Source of the DNA: Branchiostoma floridae
Lineage: Eukaryota > Chordata > Leptocardii > Amphioxiformes > Branchiostomatidae
Length of the DNA: 64,000 bases
Direction: 5' to 3'
NCBI RefSeq assembly: GCF_000003815.2
Contig: NC_049994.1
Span: forward strand, 9,647,148 to 9,711,147
How positions within the stretch are numbered: position 1 is the first letter of the stretch; each line of letters starts with the position of its first letter. The position numbers and the translations under genes are program-made. Of this stretch, positions 26,529-40,400 are shown one piece after another. The notes beneath the pieces were generated by a model. That model saw nothing but the letters and a program-made list of their open reading frames with translations, had not been told where the DNA came from and did no database searches.

Positions 26529-26727
26529 TAGTTCACCTTTATCTGCGGGGGAACCTATATTTGTTGTGTTTACCAAAATGGTATTAAGGGATATCAACTA
26601 GACGGACAGTGGTTTCAAGTTGTAATATGTTCAAAATATTGTAGTTTGAAACTCTCGTCCGTTGACTTAACATCCCTAAATACCCACAGCAACGGATATA
26701 GGTTACTTCACGGATAAAGGTGAACTA
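26529..26727. mobile_element. MITE, ~195 bp, GTTCACCTTTATC termini with TA target duplication
   Basis: Left TAGTTCACCTTTATCTGCGG and right CACGGATAAAGGTGAACTA are inverted repeats flanked by TA on both sides. The palindrome continues inward (GGTATTAAGGGAT / ATCCCTAAATACC, and GTTTCAA / TTGAAAC), so nearly the whole element can fold back on itself around position 26630. TA duplications suggest a Tc1/mariner- or PIF/Harbinger-like mobiliser; that is inference. Confidence 0.85.
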
Positions 26728-27321
26728 GCTTTACATCTTTGCTAAAACTGAAAATGTTATTCAATTACTAGATGGGTTAAGCAAAGTCTCCTTGCCCTTT
26801 TATTGCCAAACAAACAAAAATTGCAAAATACCAATTCTAAAATGATTACTGGAAGACCTTGACTGAAATCAAGTTCATTATATTTCCCTAACTCCCTATT
26901 CCCAGGCTAATCCCCTCAGATATTCCTGTGGAGACCTGGCATTTCCTCTCCCATTTGCAGCTAATCAGAGCTTAGATGCTCACCAACATTCCTCAACACC
27001 TTCCAAAGGCCAGAGTTGATGTGACTTTTGGGCATTCTTATCTCTACCGCAACCAGATGCATTTTTGACCCAGGCCTTTTGTTGCAGCCTGCTTGGAGCA
27101 AGATGACTTCAGTCTGGGAAGGAGCCAGAGAAAATCCATGAAGCCAATTGAAGATATCTTCTTATGAGTTGTTGTTTCCACACTAAGGCATATACATGGC
27201 ATGGTTCAATTGTTTGTTTCTCTAAATCAGATTGAACTAGTTAACTGACAAACCACTTCAGGTGGCAGCATCAAGCAACGGATAATTGGATTAATCCATT
27301 GCAGTTTGACGTGCTCGAATG

Positions 27322-27465
27322 GCGATGTGGCGATGCCACTGGACTTGCGATCATGGGTTCCACTCCTGGCATTCCTGGCTGGGGATCCTTAAAAATGGCA
27401 CTTTATATGACTGTCTTGACCCCAACCTGATGCAAAATGGGTATGGGTTAGGAGGAAGTCAGTGG
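27322..27465 (+). mobile_element. tRNA-derived SINE fragment, second subfamily
   Basis: GATGTGGCGATGCCACTGGA then CTTGCGATCATGGGTTCCAC and TCC resemble the 3' half of a tRNA, including anticodon stem and B box. It is followed by GATCCTTAAAAATGGCACTT, TGTCTTGACCCCAACCTG and AAAATGGGTATGGG, a diverged form of the GGGAAAGGCACTT...AAATGGGTACC body common to many marine-invertebrate SINEs (memory). No tRNA fold can be completed, so it is not a tRNA gene. Confidence 0.6.
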
Positions 27466-27723
27466 AAGAAGAAGGATGGGCTCCGCCTTACAAGATTGTA
27501 TCCTAGGCTCAGTGGATAAAAAAAAATCATTGTCTCTACAGTCTCTAAAGGACTTCCTTTTATCTTTTTACCTACTACTGTTCCAGGGAAGTGCTGTGAG
27601 TTCAATGTATATGTTATGTTGGCTCTTTCTTTAAACAGAGGAGTGGCGGCTTTCAGTGTCCTCTTGGGAAACTTGACACAAAGCAACACTCAAAAAGAAT
27701 TGGAGTTGCTAGATGTGACACAA

Positions 27724-27790
27724 AACAAACTTAACTTAAATTTACCTTTATATGCCAGGTATATAAAGCAAATTTAAGTAAAGTTTGTTG
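27724..27790. other. 67-nt near-perfect hairpin
   Basis: AACAAACTTAACTTAAATTT and CCTTTATAT pair with ATATAAAGC and AAATTTAAGTAAAGTTTGTT around a short GCCAGGT loop, giving a stem of about 28 bp with one or two mismatches. The size fits a pre-miRNA or a tiny foldback transposon. The A/T-only stem and absence of TA-flanked GC termini leave the nature open. Confidence 0.5.
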
Positions 27791-27911
27791 TAAATTCACA
27801 ATGTAACTGAGCCTGAAAAGCTACGTGCTACATTGATCCGGCCTTCTTCTCCATAGAATAAGAGCTAAGGGCAAGGACAACACTGTAAAGAAATTCCCAC
27901 CTTTTATTACA

Positions 27912-28040
27912 ACAAAGGAAATAGGCTGGGCTAACAGGCTGCCGAGGGATCAATCATTCGATACCAGGCACCACAAAGTCTCACTCATCAATGCTGTACC
28001 TTCCTGTATCACCAAGAATAGCTTTATCTTCCGCAAGACA
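27912..28040 (+). repeat. Dispersed repeat, copy 1
   Basis: AGGAAATAG, ATACCAGGCACCACAAAGTC, CTCATCAATGCTGTACCTTC and AAGAATAGCTTTATC are matched in the same order, with divergence, at 28824-28942. Family unknown. Confidence 0.6.
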
Positions 28041-28823
28041 GGGAATTCTTGCGTGCACCTTGGGAGACATCAGTCTAACAGCTGTAACTTAATGGGGTGA
28101 TATAAGCACTGTCTTACACAGAAGATTTCCTTCAGCACAGTAACTGGTGTACAGAGATGGATGGTCATGTTTAAGGGTTTGTAATGAAGTTTTGCGGTAT
28201 CTGACTGAAACTTCTCCAAGTGAAGAGTTTTGTGGGGGGCACGGTAAACTTGAGTCTATGGAGGGGTTTGTCATTGGAGTGAATGTTTCCCTGCAGGATG
28301 ATGCTGATGACAGTGGAAATGAGTTTCAAGCCCTAAAGCTTCTGAGAAGATTACAACTTGAGATGTTGGGGTAGCTTGTTCTGTTAAGACCAACTTTTTG
28401 CAAGATCCACAATCTGCTATTATAATAAGTTTAACTTCTATAGAAAATCTCTTCACAATGGAGACAGCTATATTTCAAATATTGGAAGATTTCAAATTGA
28501 TTCAGTCCATCAATCTTTTGTCACGATCAATTTAAGTATAACATCGCTTTTCCTCAAGTTTACGTGTATTTTCACCTCCTAACATTTTTAGTTATTTGTC
28601 ATATGGCAGCTAATACTGCAATGTTTGTGAATCTGGACTTCTGAAGTATGAAAGTGCTGGTGAATGACATTATGACAAAAATTAAACTTTATCTGGCCGA
28701 CATTAAAGAAAGTTGGGACTTACATGTACCAATTTTTTTGGGTTGTACCTCTCAAGATTAATCATTAAAGTTTTTTTTCATGTTTGAATGCATCATCTTA
28801 AGCCTGCAGATAACCATAAAGAC

Positions 28824-28942
28824 CAAGGAAATAGACAGGGGTGGGGTATACTAGCCTGGAGAATCAATACCAGGCTCCACTATGTCTCCTCCATCAAAGA
28901 ATACCTTCCGTCTACAGCTAAGAATAGCAACTTTACCAACTC
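28824..28942 (+). repeat. Dispersed repeat, copy 2
   Basis: AGGAAATAG, ATACCAGGCTCCACTATGTC, CTCCATCAAAGAATACCTTC and AAGAATAGCAACTTTACC parallel the copy at 27912-28040. The two are 0.9 kb apart in the same orientation. Confidence 0.6.
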
Positions 28943-30537
28943 CGACTAAGGCTGCCATATACGAAAAACGAATCTTCAGCAAACTCAAACTCCAAGTAAA
29001 CTTTCTGGTCTATGCTAACAGATAGGTACTCAAGTGGTACAGGATCAAATATGACATGTGGAAAACTACAATTTTTGTATACCTTCAACTAAGGAGCAAT
29101 TTGTATGATTGAAGTCTCCTATTAAATGTATCTGTGACAATCTGGTTAGGACAATTAAATGCTCTGACAAATATAGCATATCAATGATACAGTTGTAATC
29201 ACCATCACATTTTATCGATATCTTTAGCAGCTTGTGGAAAAGGACACGCAAATATAAATTCATGTACTGAAGATAATATTTATATTGTTTATACAATCAT
29301 AAAATATTCATGCTGGTTTGATCAGTTTCAGTCTTCTATATTCAATTATGTTTCCTGCATGTGTCAGCATACATATCTAATGGACTGATAGCCATTTGCA
29401 ATTATTGCAGTCCGTAGAACATCCCTGGGTGTATGTCTCTCACAGAGGAACCAATAAATAAATAAATACAGGTACATGCATGTGGTGGCAGCCTGTTGTC
29501 TATGGTGACTGTCTACAGAACTAGGGTAATTGGGATATTCTGTAGTGAAACGATAACACCCTGCTACAGCTCTCAGAGGACAAGTTGTACCAATTTTCCT
29601 GTGGTTGCAAGAAAGCAACATGTCTGTGTGACACAGATAAGTGTTTAACTACTGCCAAGGAGGGTCATTTAGTTAGAGAGCATCCTTCAAAGAACACACT
29701 GGTGTCACTTACAGTGTATAATGACGCAAACAGGTTTAATATGAAAGAGGGGCTGTCAGTTTAATGTCTAATAAACAAGTATGAAATAGTGTCAAAACCT
29801 GATGCAAAGACGGGATTAAGTTGTATTAAGGTCAGCTGAGGTGTTGAGAAGTGTCCGCAACATGTATACTCTGATGACTTAGTAATTTGAGCTACCTCAT
29901 TGACCAATCAGCTAGTGGCTACAGCTAGTTGTTAGCATCTTCCCTCTCCTAAACAACTATGGTCTTTAAGTTAAGGAAAAAAGGGACTGTTCTTTCTCTA
30001 TATGTAGACATGTATAAAGTTCTAAGTTATTTGGGTAGCCTAGATGAAATCTAGTTTTAGATCTATGTTTGACCATGCTCTGGTTTCTTTCTGCTGCATA
30101 ACGAAAGCAAATGTGGAGTGAGAGTTAAGCCTTCCGATATAGCAATACAGTTTACAAAAAGATAGTGGCACTGCCATTAAGAGACCAATTTCCATGATGG
30201 AGCAAGAAATAAGTTTCAGCAAATTTATATGTTGCAAGTCTGGTGGTAAAATGTTTCAGATTTCTCTTTCGGTGATCAGTTCATGGCAAACAGCATACAT
30301 GTATGTCATGTACTCAATGCAAGTCTAACAATTGAATGGTTGTCTTTAGAATATAGAATATATCCAACATGTATGCCAACAAACAATTAAGTGTATATTT
30401 CGAAAGCTGAATCATTATGATAATACATATTCATTTTAATAACAGTTCATGTCCAGCGGCTCAATCAAATACGGTCTGAAATTTAATGCATTGAACAAAT
30501 GAGTCACCCATTTTTTTTATTCTCACTTTGCAGAACA

Positions 30538-30602
30538 AGAAAATATGTCACTCAATTTGAAAGTAAATTCACTGGAAAATATGTCAATCAAAGTAAATTC
30601 CA
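30538..30602. repeat. Two-copy short tandem repeat
   Basis: GAAAATATGTCACTCAATTT then GAAAGTAAATTCACTGG is followed by AAAATATGTCAATCAAAGTA and AATTCC, a diverged second copy. Confidence 0.6.
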
Positions 30603-33600
30603 ACTGATACAATCTAGGGCAACAGAACTCCTCCACATGATCTTAATGGTTTGGATTTGAAGGCAGACAGAATTGATTGAAAAGTCCACAGACAATGTTG
30701 GGTGACCCAATTAGAATGTCCCCGGGGAGGTGGTTTCAACCATGTAGTGTTTCAACAGCTCCAAGTGAAATCAGAGAAGAGCAAATAGATTGAATTCGAT
30801 TTTCACCTCCGCAAATAACTTTGTGTGCATTTTCCTGTACAAGGATGTGCATGTTGAGTCGACAAATGTGATATTTTCAGCTGCCACCATGTGCATGCTA
30901 ATCTGGTGTGTCATGCAAAAAAGATTGCCAAACCATTTGATAAAACATAAATTTATAAAGATACAGAACATAAATAATCATTGCAGTCATAGCAATACCT
31001 ATTAATCTTCCTCTCTTTTGCAGAACTCAAATACCAAATACATGTATAAACGACAAGGACGAGGAACCTGATTTACAACCTTTATCTGACCAATTATCCA
31101 AATTGCAATTTGATAATGTATCCCATCTCACATTACCTCATTAACCAGAATTATTTATACCTTATCAAAAAGGCAGCCATAGTTGGAGACAAACTCACCC
31201 ACTGCAGAGTAGCGTTATACCGTCAACATGTTCTGCAGAATCTCCAGCTGTATAGTTATTTTGTGCTTGGCAGGAATTATGCCCCATCTAAGTAATACAG
31301 ATGTCAGCGACCTTTACGAAAGCCTGCTCTTGCTATTGATCTACTTTCTTCCGCTTCCCCAGAGGCAGTATCATGCTTTCTCCTCCCCCAATGCTGTGTG
31401 TTCTTTTGACCTTGAAACTGGCATTGTACATCTTTTGTCTGCCTTCAACAACAAGAGGGGAATTCCAAAATGGCTGCTTTCAACAGTCAACAAATTACAA
31501 AGCATCTTTGTTGCAGGACTGTTCCAGGACCAGGACCAGCTTCCATCCTTCCGTACTTTGACAGAACTTTGCTGTTGGGGACGGACAAAATTTTGCCCAT
31601 TCCATCCTCAATGATGAACAAAAATTGGCAATATAAAGATGCTAAAACAGATACCATTGAACCAAGCAGAGTCTATGAGCAAAATTTGCCCCTAAAAATG
31701 CATAAAATAGCATTTCAGAGGGTCTGATTTTCAAAATTTTCCATGGGGAGCATGCTCCCAGCCCCCCCTAGGATTGTTGCACCTCGGCACTCAACAGAAT
31801 TTCCAAATTGAAAATCCAGGGGATGGAAAAAAAAAATTCATGCTGGCTAGAACACTGTCCAGGACTGAAGCAAATATGTCCTGATACAGGATTCCCAGTG
31901 TTAGTTGAAACACCTGACATGTATTGGGAATAATGGTACATTAATGATGGTGACAGATGTGGTTCCCCCCAGGCGACATAACCTTTACCATGCTGACTTT
32001 GTTATTGGTTTCCTATCGTTTGTTGCTGACTTGCTGTTTAGCAGCAAAATTAAGTGATCTTGTCCTTTGCAGAAACAAAACAAAACTATCCCAACATAAA
32101 CTGCAAGCTAGTTGTGAAAGCTGAAATGTACTCTTTTGATAACAATATATGCTGACATATCTTTGGTCGATCCTACAAGATTATTCAACATAATGTACAT
32201 AAATGAACATGTAATGTTATATTAAATGATAATCAATGAAACTTTTACAAGTCAGGTTGCAGAGTTGAAGTCTAGAATTTCCAGTTTGATAACTTCCCAA
32301 TAACTTCTCATGAAGCAAACTAGAACAGGGAAACAAGCAGAAAAAGATGCTACCGATGCCAACAACTTTGCACATGTACGTAATTCAATATCTTCAGCTG
32401 GATTACAAATAACCTAAACTGACAGGAAAAGTTGCCACAAGCCTCAGGGTACCCATACATAATGGATAACACTTTCACAAGGATACATCAATGTGTGAAA
32501 AACTACATGGCAGTAAATAGAACCCAACCTTTCATTAGTTCATAAATATTAAGAGGCCTATCAGTAAGTAAGGCCATTTTCTGCTTACGCACTTCGAACA
32601 TGTGACAGGGTGTCAATTATTCAATCTGAAGGCAATAAAGCTCCTTCCCGTCAAGAACAGACGATCATTAGGATAAAAGGACTCACCTTGAGAGGCTTGC
32701 TGTGGAGGCAGGCGTGCTTTCCAGGTTTAAGTGATATAAATGCCTCAAAAAGAACATGTATCTGTAAATTGCCTTACATAACTTTAACAGCAAAAATGTC
32801 ACTGGTGGCAGAATATAGCAATGTTTCTGCACTAACAGAAACTTATTTTGCATATGGGGTGTTGTGCATGTGGCTGTCTAGGTCACATTGAATATTCAAC
32901 TTAAAATATCTAATGTAATTTTTAAATCTTACATGTCTTGTATATGTCAAATGAAACAGTACAAATAGTATGTTTCTAACAGTATCATCATGACATTATA
33001 ACTTTTAATTCATATTGTCCAAATCTCTCATAATTGTGCTGGTTGGGAGAACTCAATTACATGATTTATGCCTAAAAACTCTAATACATTCGAAACACTA
33101 AAAATATAGTCTAAAGCCTTATTCAAGCTTAACCTACACTTCTTAAATATTCTTCGTACTTTTGAAGTATATTTCTTAAGATACAGCATACCATCATAAC
33201 TATAATGACCTGTCAACAAAAATTATGCACAATGTTGTTGTAATGAAGCATGACATGGCTACAACTTTACACTATTTGCACCATGCATAGGATACCTTTT
33301 AACCCACGAAAGGCGGGCAACAATTCTCTGTAGAATCCCACAACAAAGAGATGGCTAATCTCAAAAAAGAATCTTTAGATGTTTCCTTACCTTTGTTGCA
33401 GGTTGCATAACAAATGTCAGAGGAGGGATGATAGCATCAGTTACCATGGGAACTACCAAAGGTTTTCATACTGTAAATCTGGTTATTATTGCAACATTGC
33501 CTTCACATGAACTTTTATGGTAGTCATTAAAAACTCTTGAACAATGTACTTAAATATCCTGATGGCTGGTCATTGATTTAAGTTTTGTAATTGACTAGAA

Positions 33601-34297
33601 TGTGGAGATTCCGAGCAAGCTGGAGTAAGTGTGAGTGAAGTGACTGGAAATATAACCAGACTTACGGTAACTCTTGCATAGCAGACTCTTGACTTACCCC
33701 AAGATGATGTTTTAAAACAATGCCATAACAAAAAATGATAATTCAAAATCAAAGTAAGAACAAATCAGTAACAGCAGCAAGACCATAGAAGCTTATATTC
33801 TTGGTAAATCAAGCAATTGCAACATTCGGCTTTAATTCTAAGCTACACTCTTCAAAGTCAAGAATTTAATATTTTTTCTTACATGAAAAAGTGCAAATAA
33901 TACTTACCTGTGGTAATCTGAAGAATGTTAACAATAAAAAGACAATAAACAGGGTGGCTTCCAAGCTGGCTTCCCCAATGAAATTGTGAAAAAAACTCTT
34001 GAATTAGGAAGCAATAACACGTTCGCAAACAGCAGTAGACATGTAATAAATCAAGGTTATCATTTAGATCCCTGCGGGGTTAAGAAATATTACATTACCA
34101 CTAAACAGAGACTTTTGCTATTAACATACTAATTGGAAATTTTCACACCCGAATTCAGACTGCAATTTAAGAGGTGACTTTAACTCTTCGTTCCAAATTG
34201 TCCTGCATAAATTTGACTTATGTTGACATACAAAAGTATAAAAACAAAGTTACTGAGCTTGAAAATTAAGTAAGCTCGATAAAGCACATGTTAGTAC

Positions 34298-34365
34298 CTC
34301 CATTTCCATCCGTCCAACGCCGAGTAGGTCGTCTTTTACTTCGATGGGAAGGGGGTCGGTGCGGC
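34298..34365 (-). CDS. GPATCH8: GPATCH8-like gene, exon after the G-patch
   Basis: A 68-bp exon read from 34365 to 34298, with a TTACAG acceptor and a GTACTA donor. Its first two bases complete the glycine codon left open by the G-patch exon; then come RTDPLPIEVKDDLLGVG and RMEME, ending in phase 0. The pattern QGRTDP-P-I--V--D--G-GRMEME is the stretch that follows the G-patch in GPATCH8. The phase-1/phase-1 join, the exact residue continuity and the canonical splice sites together make this a real exon despite its small size. A different minus-strand frame is open across it and past both splice sites, but that frame is a shadow. The intron separating it from the previous exon is 8572 bp. Confidence 0.93.
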
Positions 34366-37361
34366 CTGTAACGAAAAACGACAGTGGTATCCGAGTTCAC
34401 TACACAACGCACACCAGTGGCAAGAAACAACAAAATTGTGGAGAACAGCAAAACGCATTAGAGCCACCAGCACCCCAAGTCCAGGATACCTATTGCCTTC
34501 AACAGTCCTGACTGCTGTGTCTGACCGAGTTCCTTATGTTGCAAAGGGTATTACGGTCAATAACTCACTAGTCAAATTATATGAGTCATTTTCTGTGGAC
34601 AAAAACTAAGAAAGTATCAATTGTACAAAATGATTTGAAAAAATGCATCACATGTGTACTAATTTATCAGTCGGTGGAAGGGTTTCAATGATAATATTCA
34701 AGTTTCAATGAAAAATAAATAAAAAAATCATGGGAAAACTACAGTCACCTTTCCAGCACCACGGAAAGAGCCAGTAAAAATATAAAATCCCATTTTTCTG
34801 GTTCTTTATACCAAACAGATGTGAAGTAATAGTCTAATTTGTAAAACCATCCTTCATTTCATGACAAGGCCTAGTTTCTTTTCCTCAGCAAAGATAATCT
34901 TTTGTGAGACAACATAAGCAAGGGCCTCTTCCTGTGTAAGTCACGCCATACCACTTACCAAATGTATTATTTAAGTAAAGTGCATTTGCTTCATTGCTAA
35001 CTTGTGGTTGTTATATGCTGGAGATTCCATTGTCTAGCAATTACAGGTCCGAGACATTTGTCGCCATGAAAAAATTATAAGTCCCATCCTGCTACCATCT
35101 GCTTTCTTTCATTATCGTACTGATAATGTAATTGCCATTGTCCTAAAGGCATTTGAATTGTGCAGGACATGTTTTTCATAAGTTTTTTTCATCCCACAGA
35201 TGAATGTCTGACATATGTCCCACAAAGCTGCCTGTGTGTCCAGTAAAAAGAAACAGATTGCAAGTCCAAATTTGAGTGACAGTCTGCACTTTAAGTCACT
35301 ACTCCCACACCTCTCATTTCTTTATACACATCAACTGGGAAAAGGCAATACATTGGACAATATTTTGGCAGGTGTAATACGTCTGGAGTTTTTGACCAGT
35401 AAAGAACACATAAATTTCCCCTTTTCTACATAATCCATAATTAAATAACTGTATCACTTCATACATGGAAAAATGTAGGAATCTTTTCAGATTTTCATTT
35501 TCGAAGGTTATGGCCAAAGATGCTATCATTTCAGTGCCTGAAGTCAAAATTAAATATCTAAAAATTGACTAAATGTTGCTATCAAAAAGTTCAATCTTGG
35601 GCATGAAAAAGTGTTTTGATGCGTCTACCAGCTAAAGATCTACTGCATGATTTGGGGATTTTACATTTTAGCATTCCAGGTACAGCCTTCCAATATATTG
35701 CATACAAACTCAACTTTTGGGTGGTTCATGTAATTTGTCACATCTTTTGTAGTCAAGAACTTGGTACATACCAGGCTGCAGCCTGCACTTATAGAATGTG
35801 TGAATCATTTATTCACAAATGGCTTCTACATAATAGTGGAAGGTATTAAGTTGTCATGCAGTGGTAGGTCAAGAACACGGTTCTCCTATACCCTTTGGGG
35901 TTGTCTGCTTGAAATGCAATCGGGGCAAATTACACCATACAAAGGGAACATGGCCACGTTGACCAGCCATTATCCGATGGCCACTGACAGGTAATTACAA
36001 CTGAAGGAAGATTCTTCCAGAGGGATCTGATCCAATTAGAGAGATGCGAGTGAATTCTACCATGGCATTGCATTTTTTTTAAAGAGTGGTGTTCCATAAA
36101 AATAAGGGGTGCTCCAAAACAGCAACTGGCCATACTATTGGTTGTTGGGACTCAAGAGTTCAACACAGCAGTCAGGAACTGGTAAGGAATTTTAGAGAAC
36201 AGTCAAAACTCGTGGCCAACAGAAAACACAACCACAGTTACCATAGCAACGGATCTCCGGGAGCCATCTGTTGAGAGAAGAACATACCAAGCAAGGTTAA
36301 AATGGCTCGCACCCACAAACACACGTCACAAAGCAAGAATCAAGGAATAAACAAACACCCCCTTTCGCACAAACAACAGGTTGGAAGAAGTGTACAAACA
36401 AGTGGTTTCTATACCAGAAATTTTGTTCACAATGCGTGAGGTTCTGTTGTATGGCTTTCAAATCAAAAGAAACTCTTGCAAGTAATAAATGAAACCATGA
36501 TCTTGCTTTTAATGACGATTGTTTAACCTTTGTTCAAGTCATAGAAATTCTGTCATGAAATCATGCTGTCTTAAAGCTTTGATATTGTTTAGATGTGAAA
36601 AAAGGAAATATTTGCTTGATTTCCTTTCCTCAACAGCAAAGTACATGCATATATTAATAGAAACAATTCAAATTTAAAAACCAAAATGTAGTGAACTTTG
36701 CGAAAAGCTTTTGGCAGGGAATACCACAACATTTTGATTTCATACTTCACCAGAACTTTTTGTGGTAGCAATTTTCCATAAGACACAGTACCGTCAATAA
36801 AGACATTTTATGAAATCAATTTTATAAAAGACATAATGTCCTGTGAGGTCTAGTACTCATTTGTTCCAATCTGTCCAAACTACAGCAAGAATGAGAACTG
36901 TTACAACTTGATCAGAATAAGTATGATAGAAAAAATGCAGCCATCCAGCCAAGAAGATGGATGATGAGACAGTTATCACCTGTTGTTTTCTAACAGCTTT
37001 GAAACGACAAAAAAGGGCAGACAAAGTTCGAAGAGTTAGAAGAATTACCATGTCTTTCTCGCCAGCGTTACCTATGAACAATCGGTGGTGAAAAAAAAGC
37101 ATTGTGTAAATAACAATGCACAGGACTGGTATGCAATACAATTGAAAAGCAGCGGCAATTGTCAAATGGCCCATATCAAAATGAAAACAGGTGCATTGCA
37201 CTAAATGGTGCACATCAGTACATCAAACACTCGGAACACTACCTGGTGTTACACTTGTCATAGTTCTCTAACAGAATACAAAACTGCATCCTCAGTCCCT
37301 CAGTTGAGCTCTTACATTTCTCAAACAGAACACACTTAATAAAATCTCAATACAGATTCTC

Positions 37362-37437
37362 TGCATACACATACACACCACATACATTGTACACACACAC
37401 CAAATGCACACAAACACACGCCAGTCACACACATCAC
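37362..37437 (+). repeat. Degenerate (CA)n tract
   Basis: Imperfect ACACAC repeats interrupted by CATACATTGT and CAAATG. Confidence 0.8.
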
Positions 37438-40400
37438 ATCTATTCTCCATAAAGTTACAATGTATCACAAACTTTCAAGCACACACCTGTTTCTGAACAT
37501 AGTGGAGGATGCATGATTCCTTCTAATCCAACTTTCCATCTGCTGTCCTCTAATCCGCACGGAATTACAGTATCGGGAATGCTCAAAGCAGAAGCAACCA
37601 TGCTAGTCAGGGGGGTGGGTGGTTGTTTGTGGTGTGTGTTCTTGATCTCTCCCTTGTGTATCAATTCATCAGAGGAAACACTTTTGTCTGTGGACCAACC
37701 CGGCTAAGGGAGGAACCATCTAATTTTGGGGGGTTCTAACAGCAGTGAGATTTATTCACATTAAATAATTTTTCAGAATGTTGTGAAGTTCAAAATGGGA
37801 ATGGGATATGTCCTTTGATGCCTTTCATAATCTTACTTTCTATTTCATAAATGCTTTTTGAAACATCACGTTTTTGCAGTCAACATAAAAAGACAAGTAT
37901 CACGAAATATGTCAAATGATTTACACAATCATGTAGAGGCAATCAAGCATCATCACTCATTTACTGATTCAATTACTGCATTCCATAGAATATGTGGAAA
38001 AGCATTTTGTAGCAAACTCTACTGGAAAAAGATTTAATCTTTTAGCATTTGCTAAAACAAAAAAAAGGGAATCTGAATGGTTTATCCTATTAATTTGTAA
38101 ATGGCAAAGTGATGTTGTCATCTAAGCCTCTAACTATTCAGGCATGAGTAACACTTTAATGCACAGCAGCAGTATAAATCTATGACAGACCAGATGTTCA
38201 AATTTATGGCTGCGTGCATGATCAAAAATACTGAGTAGGGAGGCGGCATCTACTGAAGGTCAAGTCAGGTTTCTGTTGGTCTACAGCTGATTTTGTCCAA
38301 ACTCACACCAAAGCTCTGGTTATCTTTGTATTCTTGGTAGCGTTGGTTTGAGTGTCTGTTTGCCAGTCAAAATGATATTTTCATGTTGGTACATGTAGGT
38401 CTTGACAGGAACTTGTCATGAAAGGACTAGATTTTGGGCATCTTACCATTGCCAAATTTGGAGTGGTAGTGAGCACACAAGAAGAAGTCTTGAAAGTTGG
38501 AAAACTAAAAAAGGTTCAACATTTTCCAATTCCACACGAACCAAATTTCTTAGAACAACCAGAAAACATTTAGAAACCTGCAAATGTCTTGCTCAACTTT
38601 GATACCACATCCCTCAAAATTTCTTGTTGGAACTTAATTTCTCTGCATCACTTTAAAACTGCCTGTTCTGAAAACAGAAATATCCTCCCTCTGATTGAAA
38701 AGCAAATTTCATGATGAAACCTGCACATATCCTATGGTTAGAATTCAATTACAGGTCCAAATTGATAGTTAATGTCTACTTCAACCTTTACATGCAAGCC
38801 TACAGGGAAATCTTAAGTTTGGATTTTCAGAAAGTAATTTAGGGTATTAAATGCTTTACAGTTAATAAAAAAGATATGCAAGCAATAATTTTCAATTTTA
38901 GCTGGAGTATATGTTATGGAAATATGGAGTTGTCACTGCTCCAAGATTCTAATAGTACAAGAACTCACAATTTGAAGATATTCATGCAATATGATATTTA
39001 CATTGCATAAAAGAGTAAGCTGACTTTGATTCATGAAGAGGAAACTTAGAAATGTTTCAACCTAACCTGATATTTTGTGTATTAAAACCCTGTATCTTCA
39101 AGGCTTGGGATTTTTACTACTCAAAGCTGCAATGCGTTGGCTGAGCTTTCTAGTTGCATGACACGGACACCACTCTGTTGATGTGACCAGGTCAAATATA
39201 TTTGTTACACCACTCTATCAAACATCCTCAGAGGCTAGCTCTGCCACTCTAGGTGAAAGACGACCAAGGACATGTACACCTTGGTTTATTGAGATGTCAG
39301 CATCAATTTATCACTCAGATACTGTTAATGTCTATCTTTGTGCTAAGTATACAAGATGGAGTGTTTGTTGCAGTTTTTAGTTTGCAGTTGAACCGATAGG
39401 ATTGCAGTGGTTTTTACAGCAAAAACTGTGACCATCAAACCACAGTGAAAACTTAAAAGAAATGTCTAAAAGTCAAAGAGTAATAGCCTCAAGTGAACCA
39501 AAGACAACCTCTTTAAAGCAAGTTAGGGTCTCCTGATGCAATGGATGTGAATTATTCATTAATATGATTTAAAAAAAAATATGTTTATGTTGTGATTGTA
39601 GGAAATTACGCAAAATTACGTTAATATATACGTTAACTGAAGGGACTACCCTAAAGATCAATAAAATTAAAAAAAAAAAAATAAGTTCAATGCAGGACAC
39701 ACAAAAGTGATCAGAAGAAGAAAAAAAAACTTTATCATCACAAATTCGGATCCAACTTTCTGACAATAGTCCTCCAAGGAGAGCTGCATAAAAAGTTTGG
39801 CCATATAATGCCTTATTCAAACACCTGGGTCCAGCCAGCTCATCCGCAATCTTCACTGCAAATATGTTTACTGTCTTTTAGGTCTCAACTGGGATAATCC
39901 AGCCTGAATGTGATCACCCAGCTGGAATTGAATGGAGAAAAGACGATACCTCAGACGGCTTGTGCCATGAATGATGCATTAGGCAGGCACCTCTTCCCCA
40001 TCATACCATCTTGTCCTTAAGCAGTGTCAAGGAAAAACAAAATAAGGGGGCCACACACAGTAAACAAAATAAAACAAGTGAGTGGGTACTCAGAATGTCT
40101 AAAATGAAAAAAAAGAATGGGTAATTTTGTCTTACTCTTGCTTGTGTCGACCTTGTTCTGCTAAACATTGACTTTTGCTTTTGAATAGAATCTGTAAAAA
40201 ATTCTAAATTCATGTTCAGTCTCACAAATAGAGTTATTTGTCTTCTACTTTGGTGTCTTTTCCTTTGAATTTGAGATTTTTTACATTCTTGCATTACAAT
40301 GTGCAAGGTAAGGAAATTTACATTAATCAATCTAGAAGATTAATGAAGGTCAAATGTGGTTTAGATTTCCTACATTTGAACTATGCTCCCTTTTGGCCCT

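Larger units (their letters stand above)
15427..34297 (-). other. Intron, 18.9 kb, of the GPATCH8-like gene
   Basis: Lies between the post-G-patch and linker exons. Repeats and the possible regulatory blocks within it are listed separately. Stretches 15430-18900, 23160-26130, 29000-34297 and most of 20300-22270 are AT-rich, apparently single-copy sequence with no supported gene. Confidence 0.85.

Noticed and set aside
27322-27400. A tRNA gene
   Set aside because: Only the 3' half resembles a tRNA and no full cloverleaf can be drawn; the downstream sequence is SINE body.
28147-28374. 75-codon plus-strand open frame ending in a charged helix-like segment
   Set aside because: Looks somewhat protein-like but has no recognised family, no splice-supported partner exons and lies antisense within the host intron.
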